From: Phragmites australis
Taxonomy: Eukaryota > Streptophyta > Magnoliopsida > Poales > Poaceae
Assembly (NCBI RefSeq): GCF_958298935.1
Contig: NC_084938.1
Span: forward strand, 1,929,501 to 1,993,500
Direction of reading: 5' to 3'
DNA: 64,000 bases
The position numbers were made by a program, and so were the translations under genes. Below, piece by piece: positions 37,876 through 49,379 of the stretch. Numbering within the stretch: position 1 is the stretch's first letter; every line of letters starts with the position of its first letter. A model generated the notes under the pieces. That model saw only the letters and a list, made by a program, of their open reading frames with translations. It had not been told where the DNA came from and did no database searches.

Positions 37876-39486
37876 GGACCTTCCTTGACAAGGCCATGGA
37901 TTGTGATGGAGCACCAGAGTCAGCCAACCGGTGGAATTCGGCATAAGCAAACCCCATTCTTTGTAATCGTAGAGCACTATATGTTCCTGCAATGTGTGTC
38001 GTTTGTACGTAGCTAGCTGGTGTTGTAAGTATAACCCCGATGTTTGTTGCTAGGTTAGTATTCTTGTTTGGGAATGTTATTAGAGAACTGATTTGAATAG
38101 TTGAACCAGTTTGCGTGTGAAAAATACTTCCAGTACTACCTAGTACAGTTGTTCATGTAAAATGGATTGTTTGATAGCCGATGAAGTAACCTCCTTTGAG
38201 TTGTAACGAGAGAAATATGGGTTGCCGAAAGTCATATCATCTGTTTATTTTAGTTGTAGAATTCATGATTAATGGTGCAAATAGTATCTGTCACCTTTGA
38301 AAGCTGGTAGATGCAGGCAGTTCTACTCTGCTGTTTTTTTTTTCTACTAGTGCTTTGTAAGACGGCTGCTGATTGCTACTGCACTAAGCAAACACCAGAC
38401 CGTTCCACTTGCAGATACTACTGATAAGTTTGCTACGCAACAAAATGAGACCACTTCTCGTGCGTAGGATCCTTTGGTGTTGTTGAGCCTCTCATCTTTG
38501 ACCGTTAATTTAACGTGCTGTCTTGTTCTACTTCCAGGCTCGATCTGTGCACACACCGATAGCTACACGCGTGAGCGAGTCGACCGCTCGCGCAGTCACT
38601 CAGCGCGCGCTCACGCGGTTGCACCTAACGAACCAACACCTATATATCCTACTTAGATTGGTGCGCTTTGCCGTGCCTGTTTCAAATAAATGTTAGGTTT
38701 GAATGTACGTGATTTGTAGTAGCTTTAATAGCATATGGAGCGTACCGATTTTTCTATTATTGGTATGTGTTATTGGAAGGGGAACATTGGATTCATTTAG
38801 ACTCGTGTATGTAATATATACACACACATAATATATTGCTGAGCAGTAACTACGTCAGTAATACGGAACTAATAAAATTTGTTTCGTATTAGTACACTGA
38901 TTTTTCCACACTTAGTATATATTATCGGAACTGGGATGTTGAATTCATCTGAACTCATGTATGTAATATAAATATATAAATATAAATATATATTTGTATC
39001 TATATAGATTTATATATATATACATAATATATTTGTGGATAGTAGTTATGTTTGTAATATGAGTGTAACAAACTTTGTTTTGTATTTTTTTTGAGTTTTA
39101 GTTTTTTTTCCCTTTGCACTTTAGATTGTTTCAGTTGATTTATTAATATAACTAATTTTCCTTTCATGTTTTCCTAGTATTTCCGAAAATAGAAAGTATA
39201 TTATATGTATACAAATACGTATATACATATATGCACATACATATACATATATAGTAGCAGAGCCCCTGAGCGTTTGGGGATTCCGCCGCGGTTAGTATAT
39301 AGGATTGATGCCTTCCTCCAACCCAACTCAACTCAACCCAAACCTCCAATCCAATCTCTCATCTTCGTCATCTCCGATCAATCGAGTGATTGATTCATTG
39401 ATCCCAACCCCGATTGATCTCCGCAACCTTACACTGCATTGCATCGTCTTCTCCAAGTATTACTTCGACAGTAGTCCGCGATCATA
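37876..39486. other. Spacer between NAP1 and phytocyanin gene 2
   Basis: The first part is the NAP1 3' untranslated region. From 38700 to 39260 it is AT-rich with tata/cata runs. A TATA-like stretch at 39237-39252 or 39292-39298 could serve the truncated phytocyanin at 39487. No gene is recognised between. Confidence 0.4.
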
Positions 39487-39639
39487 ATGTCAGTAGCAGC
39501 AGCAGCTAGAGCTCTCCTCGTTGTCGTGGCTATGGCGGTGCTCGGGACGGCGCACGGTGCCATCGGCACCCCATCCGGGCTGTGGGACCTCCGAACCAAC
39601 TACATCCGTTGGGCTTCTAGCATCAGCTTCCATCACTAA
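39487..39639 (+). pseudogene. Phytocyanin gene 2, first exon only, cut by a CACTA element
   Basis: The frame opens with a signal peptide (MSVAAAARALLVVVAMAVLG) and continues to IGTPSGLWDLRTNYIRWASSISFH, clearly the same family as the genes at 16014 and 51185. It then enters CACTA sequence at 39634 and stops at once (CAT CAC TAA). Everything that would hold the copper ligands is missing. The YTV of the usual TYTVG start is also absent, so the copy may have carried a small deletion before or after the insertion. The break falls within the FHPGD motif, a few bases before the usual intron position. No continuation of this exon was found right of the CACTA complex. Confidence 0.85.
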
Positions 39640-39985
39640 TGCGCTAATAGTGACGGATTCAACGATGATCCATCACTAATGTGTGACACAGGCTGAGATT
39701 CGATCAAGATCTGTCATTAATGAGAGGTCATTAGTGAGGGCAAGGTAATGACCCGTCACTACTATTTTAGTAACGGGTCACCTCAAAGACCGTCACTAAT
39801 GACTACCCATCACTAACGTTAAAGTCATTAGTGACGGATCGTAGTTGTCACCCATCACTAATGTACTGTTCTTAGACTGGTAAAGATAATCTCGTGATCA
39901 ACATCGTTAGTGACGGGTTATGAGGACACCTGTCGCTAATGTGAAAGTTATTAGTGACATGTGTCCTTATCACTCGTCACTAATG
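39634..39985. repeat. Left subterminal repeat array of the CACTA complex
   Basis: About ten copies of a 13-14-bp motif, cattagtgacgggt or its complement acccgtcactaatg, with variants, alternate in orientation and are spaced about 20-40 bp. In En/Spm elements such motifs bind the TNPA protein. The sequence actgttcttag at 39869-39879 resembles the right terminus at 49791-49800, so this array may itself contain the end of another copy. Confidence 0.75.
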
Positions 39986-40424
39986 AGTGATGTTTACTAT
40001 TATCCTCTGCACCAAACATCACAACTAGACAGTGTTTGTCCGCCAGCTGCTCGGCAAAGGAACTTTTTTTGCGGTTTTGTTGAGGACCAATCAAATCTTG
40101 ATGATTTGAAGTTGAGATTGTCCCCAGGTCTTTGAAGGTTTTCCTCCCCCTCTCCTCCTCCTCTTGCTCATATATGTATGGTGGATTCTAGAGTTTGATT
40201 TGGAATCAATAATTTTGCTCTTTCTCCCAAATCTTGACACATGTGGATTGTCCCCTTTGGCCTTTGAAGGTTTGTATTCCCTTTCCTCCTCCTCTTACTT
40301 CAATTTGCTAGATTCTAGGGTTTGAGTTGGTGTTTACAATTTCTTCTTTTCCTAAATCTTGATATGTATATAGTGCAATTATGTTAATTGTATTCATAAA
40401 AGTGAATTAGTGTACATGCGTAAC

Positions 40425-40765
40425 CTACGTCTCATGTTTGGAAGTGCTTGATTATAAATATGACTTGGTAACTTGTCATATTTATAAGAAGATGCTCTCG
40501 AATTGTCCATAAAATTTGGACAGTTCGAGGATATGTGGCCCGAGTAGTAGGTTTATGTGCTCTTGTATGATTATAGAGAGAATTTTAGTACCATCTCCCT
40601 GTTGTTCTCCGAATGCACAACCTCTTGGCTCGTTATCGAGATGTGTATTTGGAGAACAGTAAGGAGGTGTTGTCAAAATTTTCTCTAGAACCGTACAAGA
40701 GCATAGAAACCTACTCGGACCATATATCCTCGAATGGGATTAGGACGTATATTTGCCTATGTAAA
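40425..40765 (+). repeat. CACTA internal repeat, copy 1 of 2
   Basis: A segment starting near tatgacttggtaacttgtca and ending near attaggacgtatatttgcct matches 48265-48598 along its length with scattered differences. Within each copy, the stretch ccgagtagtaggtttatgtgctcttgtat has an inverted counterpart (acaagagcat...cctactcgga), so each copy can form a long hairpin. It precedes the transposase start in both positions, suggesting a 5' untranslated or intron segment of the element. Confidence 0.75.
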
Positions 40766-40920
40766 AATTAGCTAGGATCCTTCGCTGCATGTTAATTGTT
40801 GGTATGAATCTCACTAGAACACACGTACACACTTAATTTAGTTAAATTGAGTTACAATTTTTATACTTATTCTAGCTACCATGTCGTTTCTATTAACAAT
40901 GAATATTTTTTCAATTTGTA

Positions 40921-41403
40921 GATGTTTGATCAAAGTTGGATGTATCTTGATTGTTGTACTTGTAACGAGTACATGAGCGGGGTGAAGTCTTTCATGAGTG
41001 TCGCGGTGGCGGATATGAATAAAACAACAATGTGGTGTGCTATGATTGCAAGAATGAGAAGAAGTTCCTAAAACCTGACAATGTGTATCCTTACTTGTTA
41101 AAGCGTGGATTCAAAGAGAGATATCACATTTGGAACAAACACAGCAAGGAAGACCTTAAGAACGGGGAAATGGATCATGTCCTTCCGGACGACAGTATGG
41201 ATCAAGAACTCCCGCCAATCGGTGATATGAATGATTATCTTAGGGATACAGACATATTAGGATTCAATGATGACTACATCAATTTGGTGGAGAATGTGGA
41301 CCAAATGACGCGTGATGCTAAGGGGCATGACGAGCATAGTGATGGTGACTTTGCCAAATTCCAGAAACTAGTGCGAGACTTGAAGGATCGAGATGTCGCC
41401 TAG
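40921..41403 (+). pseudogene. TNP2-like CACTA transposase, N-terminal fragment
   Basis: Starts MFDQSWMYLDCCTCNEYMSG and continues VKSFMSVAVADMN, the typical TNP2 opening (D-x-SWMY...Y-x-xGV-x-x-F). A frame change near 41030 leads into VVCYDCKNEKKFLKPDN and YPYLLKRGFKERYHIWNKHS, matching the C-x-C-x-x-C-x-N and L-x-x-RGF-x-x-x-Y-x-x-W pattern of TNP2 N-termini. The coding is interrupted by the copia remnant that begins at about 41394. TNP2 would supply the DDE-type cut activity, but the catalytic core is absent here. Confidence 0.8.
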
Positions 41404-42818
41404 AAGGAGGGTGAATAGATGTTCCTGAAAAAAAATTAAAACTTTGCAGCAGATTAAATAGAATCTAGAACCTCCGGATTCAATTCGGAACTTCCGGCCT
41501 TATCCAGAAGTTTCAAGCTCAACCCGGATATTCCGGTCACATAGATCGAAATTGGAATTATACTAAACTTAAGCAAATCTACTTGAATCCAAGTGTTAGC
41601 ACAGATGATGTTTCCAAGCCTTTTTCAAAAAGCACATGCATCAATAAACTCTCCAACAAGTAGATCGGGACAAATTCTCCAAAAGTCAACACGAATAAGA
41701 GCGAACACAAGAATAACACATGTAAGCATTGAAGACAAGTGATTTGTTTACCGAAGTTCGGATCCAAGGATCCTACATCTCCATTGATGAGCTCACAAAG
41801 AGCTGGATCTTTTTTAACCCTTTCCCTCACCGTGCGACCACGAAGATCGAGCTTAAAGCTTACACAATGTCCTTTTCCCTTGGAGGCAAGGAGGGCATTC
41901 ACAAACTTTCTTGCGGCACACAATAAGCTTAGGTGCTCACTAGATCTCACACTTGCAATCCCTCACTCTACTCTCAAATCCTTCCAACAATTGAAGCTTA
42001 GGTGAGTTGGGAGAGTTCTAAAGGGCTTTCAATGCTTTTATATCAAGTTTGGTTGGCTTTCAGTGAGTGAAAGGGGTGAGGGGCTATTTACACCCAAGCC
42101 TCAAAATATGACCGTTACAGAGTATTATGGCATAACCTAGAGCTTCCGGGTAGAACCTAGAACTTCTGGCTTAGCACGAGGCCTTAGCAACTGAGGACCC
42201 CAACCTGGAACTCCATTCGGAGGGTCTGGTGAAAGTCACCAGAATCCAGAGGTTCCAGACCCATCTAGAACTTTCAGGTTGATTAGAAAAAACAAACTGA
42301 GCACCCCAGCCCGGAGCCCCATTTGGAGGTTACGGCAACCTGGACGTTCTGGATTGCACCTAGAACTTTCGGATACACATAACTTGATAGCAAATTCTGG
42401 TGTACGTGGGGTGTCTTGTGTCTCTCATAATTAGTATAAATAGGTGCTTTGCGCACTGAGATATCTTCAAGTCAATCTATGTGCATCCCTCTCGATAGTA
42501 CGACATACATATACTTAATTTCAAAAAATAAAATAAATTTAAATCTATTGAGTAGCGACATGCCGCTTCTCTATTCTTTTTTAGGGTCCATAGCGTCTTT
42601 TAACTTCTCCATGAGACTAATACATGTTCATAAACTCATTAAACTTCATTAGTTCTTTGATCGCTTGTCGTCAATTATCAAAAACCCACACAGGGGGCCT
42701 AGATGCACTTTTCTCTCTCTTTCTTGCAAAGCCCCAACTTGCCTTTATAATCAAATGTCTTTCTACCATGCTCATTTTGATTTGCTGACTTAAAAACAGG
42801 GCACAATTTTAAAGCTAC

Positions 42819-43040
42819 TATGAAAGTACGGCCTTGCTACCCAAAATGTTCTTCTTCTTCCTCAATTTTATCTTGCCCTCTAGAGCCGGAAGCCACTCCC
42901 TTCTCTTCCCCTTTATTTGCACCCCTTACTATGAAAGTACGACCTTGCTACCCAAAATGTTCTTCTTCTTCCTCAATTTTATCTTGCCCTCTAGAGCCGG
43001 AAGCCACTCCCTTCTCTTCCCCTCTGTTTGCACCCCTTCC
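42819..43040 (+). repeat. 111-bp tandem duplication inside the copia 3' region
   Basis: The unit tatgaaagtacg through gcacccctta is repeated once in tandem (42819-42929 and 42930-43040) with a few differences. The length is a multiple of three and the duplication is open in more than one frame on both strands. Read on the minus strand (42948-43196) it gives a charged Arg/Glu/Gly-rich frame with GRGANRGEEKGVASG, which could be part of an env-like or gag-like region; this assignment is uncertain. Confidence 0.8.
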
Positions 43041-44053
43041 TCTCCTAGGTGGTAAAGCACTACCACAAGCTGTATTAATTGTTTGGGTTATCTCTTCAAT
43101 GCGAATGCTGCTTGACCGTGATGTCGGTACTTTCCGAGCGACCTTGCGGGCGCCAAACTTCACATGGCCACTGCCACCTTCCTCTGAATCCAGCAACTAC
43201 GATGGTTGGTCACGTGGTGCTTCAGCTTGAGGATCTTGTCATGCTTTTGTCCTCCTTTGGAAAGTTGAACCATCAAACCTTTCACTCACCATCTCTAACT
43301 TCCTTGAGAATGATATGGAGGATATGTTTGAGATAGGGAATTGATCGAGCAAGAATTGGATTTAAAGAACATGATCTAGGTTTAAGTTGCTGGACAATCC
43401 ATAACTTTCGGGTTTAATATGGAACTTCCAGATTGCTCGAGCATGGGTAAGAATTAGGGATTTAAAAGATTTAACCAAAGAAATCACAAACCCTTATAAA
43501 ACAAGACTCTATGATAGATAAGGAACTAATCCACCAAAACAAATCGACTCTAAGGCTCTACATTGAGAGATCGGGAAGATTAGTTTTGAAAGATACCTTG
43601 AAGATCAATTGATGAACCTGGAGTCCAATCGGAGGTTAGCCTGAAGTTACCGACCTAGGGAGGGATGACTTGGGCAAAGAACTTGAGATCTTGACGATGA
43701 AATCCAGCTTGTGTTAACCTGACAGGGCTAAATAGAGACTAGTAACTTCTAAAATCCAGAACTTCCAGACTGAGGCTAGAACCTCTGGGTTTTGGAGGAT
43801 GATAGATAAGATTTTGAAGGTGTTGGATCTTGAGATCGATTTTGATCTTGAGAGATTAGATAGTTAGACATATAAGAAGTTTTACCACTTGTGATCAGCT
43901 AACAAACAACAATACATAACAATGATCATAAGTAGCAAAACATGATCGTAAGATCAAAGAATCAAATCTTTTGAAAAACACCTCTAAAAAGATTTTCGCA
44001 AACTTCTACCTACCAAAGCTATTAGACTAGAGCAATCAATTTTATGCAACATA

Positions 44054-45060
44054 TCAAACTATGTTACTAGAGTCTTGGATATTTAGCTCACTTCTCAACT
44101 CACAAAATATTTGCTCGTCTAGTAGCTTGGTGAGAATATAGGCTAGTTGTTTTTTGATTTTCACATGGAGAATATCGATGCCCCTTTTGATTGAGTGGTC
44201 TTTGGAGAAGTGATATCGTATGCCAATATGTCTAGTTCTTGAGTGTTGGACGGGGTTGTTGGCTAGCTTGATGGCACTTTCGTTGTCGTACAAAAGTGTA
44301 ACTTTGGTCATGTTGTAGTCAGTCTCTCAAAGTTTGCCTCATCCAAAGTAGTTGAGCATAATAAGCACCCACTGCAACATACTCGACCTCGGCTGTGGAT
44401 ATGGCTACGGAGTTTTATTTCTTTGAGGACTAATAGACCAAGAACCTACCTAATAATTGGCAAGTTTTTGATGTACTCTTCCTATCCACTGTGCAACCAG
44501 CATAATCAGAATTCGAATAGCCAATTAAATCAAAGATGAAACATTTATGATACCATAAGCCAAGGTTAGAGGTATGAGCCAAATATATAAGAATTCTCTT
44601 AATGGCCATCAAATGATACTCTTTTAGGACGGCTTGAAATCTTGCACGCATGCACACACTAAGCATTATATCGGGCCTAGATGCACAAAGGTAAAGTAGG
44701 GATCCAATCATGGAGCGATATACCTTTTGATCCACGGTCTTGCCTTCTTCGTTGAGGTCGAGATATCCATTTGCTTGCATGGGAGTTTTGGTAGGCTTGG
44801 CATTGTCCATGTCAATCTTCTTAATCATATCCTTGATATACTTAGTTTGACATATGAATATCCTTTACTTGAGTTGCTTGATTTGAAATTGTAGGAAGAA
44901 CTTCATACCTATTATTGACATCTTAAACCTCTTGGTCATAATCCTACTAAAATCTTTACAAAACTTTTGATTAGTAGAGTCAAATATTATGTCATCGATA
45001 TATATTTGGCATATAAATAAATCAATATAAACTCTTTTAGTGAAGAGATAAGTATCGACT
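44054..45060 (-). pseudogene. copia reverse transcriptase (C-terminal part) and RNase H
   Basis: From the right the minus strand reads VYIDLFICQIYIDDIIFDST, where IDDIIF is the reverse-transcriptase active-site block (usually VDDIIF), then TKYIKDMIKKIDMDNAKPTK, then YRSMIGSLLYLCASRPDIML. The RNase H part follows with DYAGCTVDRKSTS, LLYDNESAIKLANNPVQHSR and the end ILTKLLDEQIFCELRSELNI. These are diagnostic of Ty1/copia, SIRE/Maximus lineage. Stops and frame changes (near 44860 and about 44320-44430) show it is inactive. Confidence 0.9.
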
Positions 45061-45072
45061 TTGCCTATCTCT

Positions 45073-45158
45073 ATCTTACATCACCCTATCAAAGAAGGAG
45101 AAAATTCCTACCCCCATCTTGTATCACCCTATCAAAGAAGGAGAAAAAAGAATTTTGC
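45073..45158 (+). repeat. 43-bp tandem duplication at the copia/TNP2 junction
   Basis: The unit atcttacatcaccctatcaa, followed by agaaggagaaaa, is present at 45073-45115 and again from 45116. It lies exactly where the deleted copia element meets the resumed TNP2 coding. Confidence 0.8.
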
Positions 45159-46478
45159 GATTTCTTGCACTATGTAAAAGTTCCATCTGGTTACTCGTCC
45201 AATATTAGAAGACTTGTTTTGGTGAAAGACCTTAAATTTGTTGGCGGCATAAAGCATGATTGCCATGTGATGTTGAAACAGATGATTGTGGTTGGAATTA
45301 GAAACATGTTGCCAATTAGTATTTAAGAGGCTATCATGAGCTTTTTTTTTCAATGCAATTGGTCAAAAGGTACTCGATCTAAAAGTGCTAGCCAAGATAG
45401 AAAAATGACACTTCGAGACTCTATGTCTTCTTGAGATGTATTTCCTACCATCCATTTTCGATACTATGGTCCATCTTATAGCTCATCTTATGAAGGAGGT
45501 TTATTTCCTTACCCCCGTGTTCCTGTATCAGATATATCCATATGAGAGATTCATGGACGTTCTCATGTCGTACGTAAGTACTTGAGCTTTGCTTGAGGGT
45601 TGCATCGCGCAGGGTTACTTTATAGAGGATGTAGTGGACTGGTGTGTTAATTACACAGACCTAGATAACTCAATTTGGGGAAACATGCAATTACTCCTGA
45701 GCCAAAGGCATACGATCAAGCTCATTTCCTCATGTTGCAACAAATAAGCGAAGTGGTCCCATATATCGACGAGTACAAGTAGTTGCTTCTTCAAGAGAAT
45801 CCAGGCCGGACCGAAGCTTAGCTTGCGAAGCAACATATACAAAGGTTCAACACTTTATTTTGAGATTGAATCAATCAATCGAGTACTCCTACAAGTGATT
45901 TGATCAGAAAACTAGCACCGGACCCTATATACATAAGTACAACATATCATGGATACGATATAAACAATTACATATTTTACATGGTTGTCCAAGATCAGAA
46001 AAGTACATACCAGAACAATGGTGTCCGTATGGATGCTTATGATAACAACATGTACAAGAGCACATATTATAGTCAGATAGAGGAGATTTGGGAACTGGAT
46101 TACTAGGGATTCAAGGTACCCCTACTTCGGTGCCGTTCGGTACACAAGATAAAGGGTGTTATGAAAGGAAAGTATGGATTCACTAGTGTTAATCTCAAAT
46201 TTATCGGATATAAGGACGGACCTTACATACTCACTAAACAAGTTTCCCATATGTTTTATATGACTGACATGACAAATAAGAAACTTCATGTGATTCTTGT
46301 TGGGAAAAGATGGATCATCAGAGTTGAAAATGTGGTTGATGAGGACGAGTATAATCAATTTGATAAAATCCCCCATTTTACTACTAAAATCATGCCACAT
46401 GTTGCACAGAATAAGAAGATCTCATACCTGTGTTCCGACCACAACAAAGTGATCTATGTCAAGAAAGCACGAAACTGA
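45116..46478 (+). pseudogene. TNP2-like CACTA transposase, C-terminal fragment
   Basis: Translation from about 45130 gives KKEKKEFCDFLHYVKVPSGY and SSNIRRLVLVKDLKF, the TNP2 segment after the catalytic domain, followed by a decayed stretch with several stops. From about 45900 the C-terminal region is recognisable: HGYDINNYIFYMVVQDQKST, QNNGVRMDAYDNN, EEIWELDY, then after a stop, FKVPLLRCRSVH, YGFTSVNLKFIGYKDGPYIL and HNKVIYVKKARN to the stop at 46478. At least five stops or frame changes show it is dead. The catalytic core between 41403 and 45116 was lost, not merely displaced. Confidence 0.85.
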
Positions 46479-46779
46479 CCAGTACATGCCAAATGATGCA
46501 TGAATCAATGTAACCTTAAATTTGTAATATTTGTAATATTCAATTAAGTTTGAATTTCATGTTGATTGACCCCCTAAGTTTGAATCTATGAAGTTAGACA
46601 AACTTTGATAGGATTTTATGAATTTTCAGGAATTTTGCAGAATTTTGATGAATTTTCATGAATTAAATAGTGCACAATAGTAATTTTGCAATAATAAATA
46701 AATTCATTTAGAAAATAATTAAATCATAAGGAAAAAAATTCCATTTTTAAAAGAAAATATACCAAAATCCCTCGAAAAA

Positions 46780-47400
46780 GTCATTAGTGACGGGTTATCT
46801 CTATGACCTGTCGCTAATAACTTCATGTCAGTGACATGTCATAAATATAACCCGTCACTACTGACTTTCAAACCACACGCGCCCTGGCCACACCTCCCAA
46901 CCACACGTCCAGACCACACGTCCTGATCACACGACCAGACCACACGTCCATACCACACTTTTAGACCACGCGTCCAGACCAGTCATTAGTGACAAGTGAT
47001 ACCAGTCATTAGTGACGGGTCATCTCTATAACATGTCACTAATGACTTCATCGTCCAGCGAGTTTAGTTTTCTCATCATTGGATTATCCAGCATGCATAT
47101 CTCAGTGTTCTTCCCAAAGTGGCAATCACCGGATCATCCGGCACTCATATCTTCAAATCGGCTCTTTTTCACATCCTCCTGGACTTTAGTCTGGTGTTCT
47201 TTCTTGTCATTAGCGGATCATCTGATGTTCAAAAATTTTATCAGGTCCACATGTCATATCTAGATCTGAGTCATGGTCTCATAAGTGACTGGTGATAAAC
47301 TCATTAGTAACGTGTGTATTGTTTCCGCTGTCACTAATGTAAAGGTCATTAGTGATGGGTTGAAGCTACAACCTACCACTAATGACTTTCCTATATAAAA
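46780..47400. repeat. Middle CACTA subterminal arrays with a minisatellite and an LTR-like insert
   Basis: Copies of cattagtgacgggt and its complement lie at 46780-46865, 46980-47050 and 47300-47390. Between them are a minisatellite of ccacacgtccagac-like units (46872-46983, about eight imperfect units) and a 230-bp stretch (47050-47275) with accggatcatccggcactcat motifs that resembles grass copia LTR sequence. A TATA box (tatataaaag) at about 47392-47401 follows the last array. Confidence 0.65.
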
Positions 47401-48264
47401 GGGTGCCAGAACCCTAGTCCCAACATTCCCTAAGTCATGATGCCTCCTCCTCCATAACCGCCCCTCCTCCTCGTCGTTCGACGCGCGACTTCGCCGTTTG
47501 GCTCCCCTCCGTCGACCCTAGAGCCCCAACCATCGCCACGTCACCTCCTCCCTAACAAGCACCCCGATGCTAAGGAGCCCGCGTTGTCGTACTCTGCGCC
47601 CTCGTCCACCACAGTTGTCACTGAGGACTACCACCACGATGTTGAGGAGCCTGTGCTACCGTGATCTGCACCGCCATCATCCTCGTCTGTCGAGGTAGGC
47701 CTCCCGGCTCCCCCTCCGACTCCTCCTCCCCTCCGATTCCTAAGGTTCATGCTGCTTGATGATGCTAGGTTCATACTGAAATTGGACTTGATCTATTAAA
47801 ATGGTCACTGATGATAGGTTCATTCTGGAATTGTACTTGATCTATTAAATTGCTCAATGATGCTTCCTATGTAGATATCAAGTAATGTCATGGTCACTAC
47901 TTGATCTGATCTAATATGTTGATTAATTATCTGTTATATTGAGTCCAACTAGTGATGTATTAGAACCTAGCAGTTAGGGAGCAACATTGAAATATATCTT
48001 GGGGCCAATTGCTCATATATGACTGAGAGCACATTGATCAATTACACTTGCAGTTCTGTTTTTCCATATGCTATTATTTCACATATGTTCCATTGTTCCA
48101 TATGTTGTTATTTCCTAATGTGAGTTTTACCTTGCTGTCTCTTCCATATTCTATTTTATTCTTGTTTATATGTATGCATATTGCACAATAAATTGATGAT
48201 GGCTAAAACTAAATTTGTAAGAAAATCCTAAAGATGAACCCAGGTTGTGTAACCAATGTCTCCT
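47401..48264 (+). other. Putative 5' leader of the second CACTA unit
   Basis: Downstream of the TATA box comes a C-rich stretch (47440-47750) with an ATG ATG at about 47437, then AT-rich sequence. It may be the leader and first exon/intron of a CACTA gene, but no domain was recognised. Confidence 0.35.
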
Positions 48265-48598
48265 ATTCGGGAGTGTATGATTATATATATAACTTGGTAA
48301 CTCGTCATATTTATAAGAAGATGCTCCCGAATTGTCCATGAACTTTAAACAGTTTGAGGATATGTGACATGAGTATTAGGTTTATGTTCTCTTGTATGGT
48401 TCTAGAGAGAATTTCAGTAGTATCTCCCTGTTGTTCTTTAGATACACACCCTCTCGGCTCGTTGTCAAGACATGTATATAGAGAACAGTAGGGAGGTGAT
48501 GCCGAAATTTTCTTTAAAAACATACAAAAGTATGGAAACCTACTCAGGTCATATATCCTCAAATGGGATTGGGACTAATCTTTGCCTATTAGAATCAG
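48265..48598 (+). repeat. CACTA internal repeat, copy 2 of 2
   Basis: Matches 40425-40765 in the same orientation (shared gtcatatttataagaagatg, tctagagagaatttcagtag-like and ccatatatcctcaaatggga-like blocks). It also precedes a transposase-like coding segment. Confidence 0.75.
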
Positions 48599-48750
48599 CT
48601 AGGATACTTCATTTTAGATAATATATACATCATATTTTCATAAATTCATATAAAATGACTATATAATTGTATCTGCATATTTGTATCTATTAGATGACTG
48701 CCAACGAGTCTTTATCGGGATCCTTTGACAAATGACAAACTCCTAGTCAG

Positions 48751-49360
48751 ATGTCTGCACAACCAGATCCCAGTGGAGCAATAGTACGAAGTCCAAGGGC
48801 ACAAACAAAGTGACCGACAGACAAGATTACCATCATAAAAATTGATGATGATGGCATGCTTACAGAGAAGAAGGCTCTGCAGATGTTGCAGAAGCTTGCA
48901 GGCCTTAATGGAGAGGGTGCCATTAACCCTTCCGAAGTTCGATGATCTCACTGTGGCTCAAAAGAACGCCATGTTTAATGATGACGTCAATACATTTCTA
49001 GAGTTTTCGGAGAACATGAAGGCGAAGGGTTGCAGGGTTGCTATGAAAATGATCGCCAAACTTTGGAGAAGCCACAAGAGTAACCTTGCGAACGAGTATA
49101 TGACAAAAGAGTTGTAGCTCTTCAGCAAGTATTCATATATGAAAAGGGATGATTGGAAAGCTTTTGTGGGGTTGAAGAGCTCAGAGTCGTTCCAAACAGA
49201 GAGTTCAATAAAGAAGTAGCTTTGGGCAAAGAACAAGTAGAATCACAACCTGATCACAGGCGGGTACGTGGGGAAAAGGGATAAATGACAGGTGGACGAT
49301 AAAAAGTTAGCCAACAAAGACCATGTGAATCCTTGGTTGCACCTAGGAAACAAGTAAAGC
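48751..49360 (+). pseudogene. TNPA/plant transposase (Ptta/En/Spm)-like fragment
   Basis: Begins MSAQPDPSGAIVRSPRAQTK, then ITIIKIDDDGMLTEKKALQM and, after a frame change near 48935, the region FDDLTVAQKNAMFNDDVNTF, then MKMIAKLWRSHKSNLANEYM. The spacing of the K/R-W-R-x-x-KS-x-L core fits the plant transposase_24 type that accompanies TNP2 in CACTA elements. Stops at 49117 and beyond end it. In En/Spm the companion protein binds the subterminal repeats. Broken, and probably the second gene of the right-hand unit. Confidence 0.6.
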
Positions 49361-49379
49361 CCTTCAGGGCATGAGCGCA

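Larger units (their letters stand above)
41394..45072 (-). mobile_element. Truncated Ty1/copia retrotransposon (SIRE/Maximus type) inside TNP2
   Basis: The left boundary looks like an LTR terminus (TGTCGCCTAGAAGGAGGGTG at 41394), breaking the TNP2 frame. On the minus strand, from the right, come the C-terminal part of the reverse transcriptase and RNase H (44054-45060), then about 2.6 kb of 3' region with many cttccgg/ccagaacttcc motifs and finally the left LTR. Gag, protease, integrase and the 5' LTR are missing: the right side joins TNP2 sequence directly at about 45073. It is a deleted relic. LTR length could not be set. Confidence 0.75.

Noticed and set aside
41579..42005. Frames of 123 and 88 codons around 41.6-42.0 kb
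   Set aside because: They lie in the copia LTR/3' region, have no domain and overlap on opposite strands.
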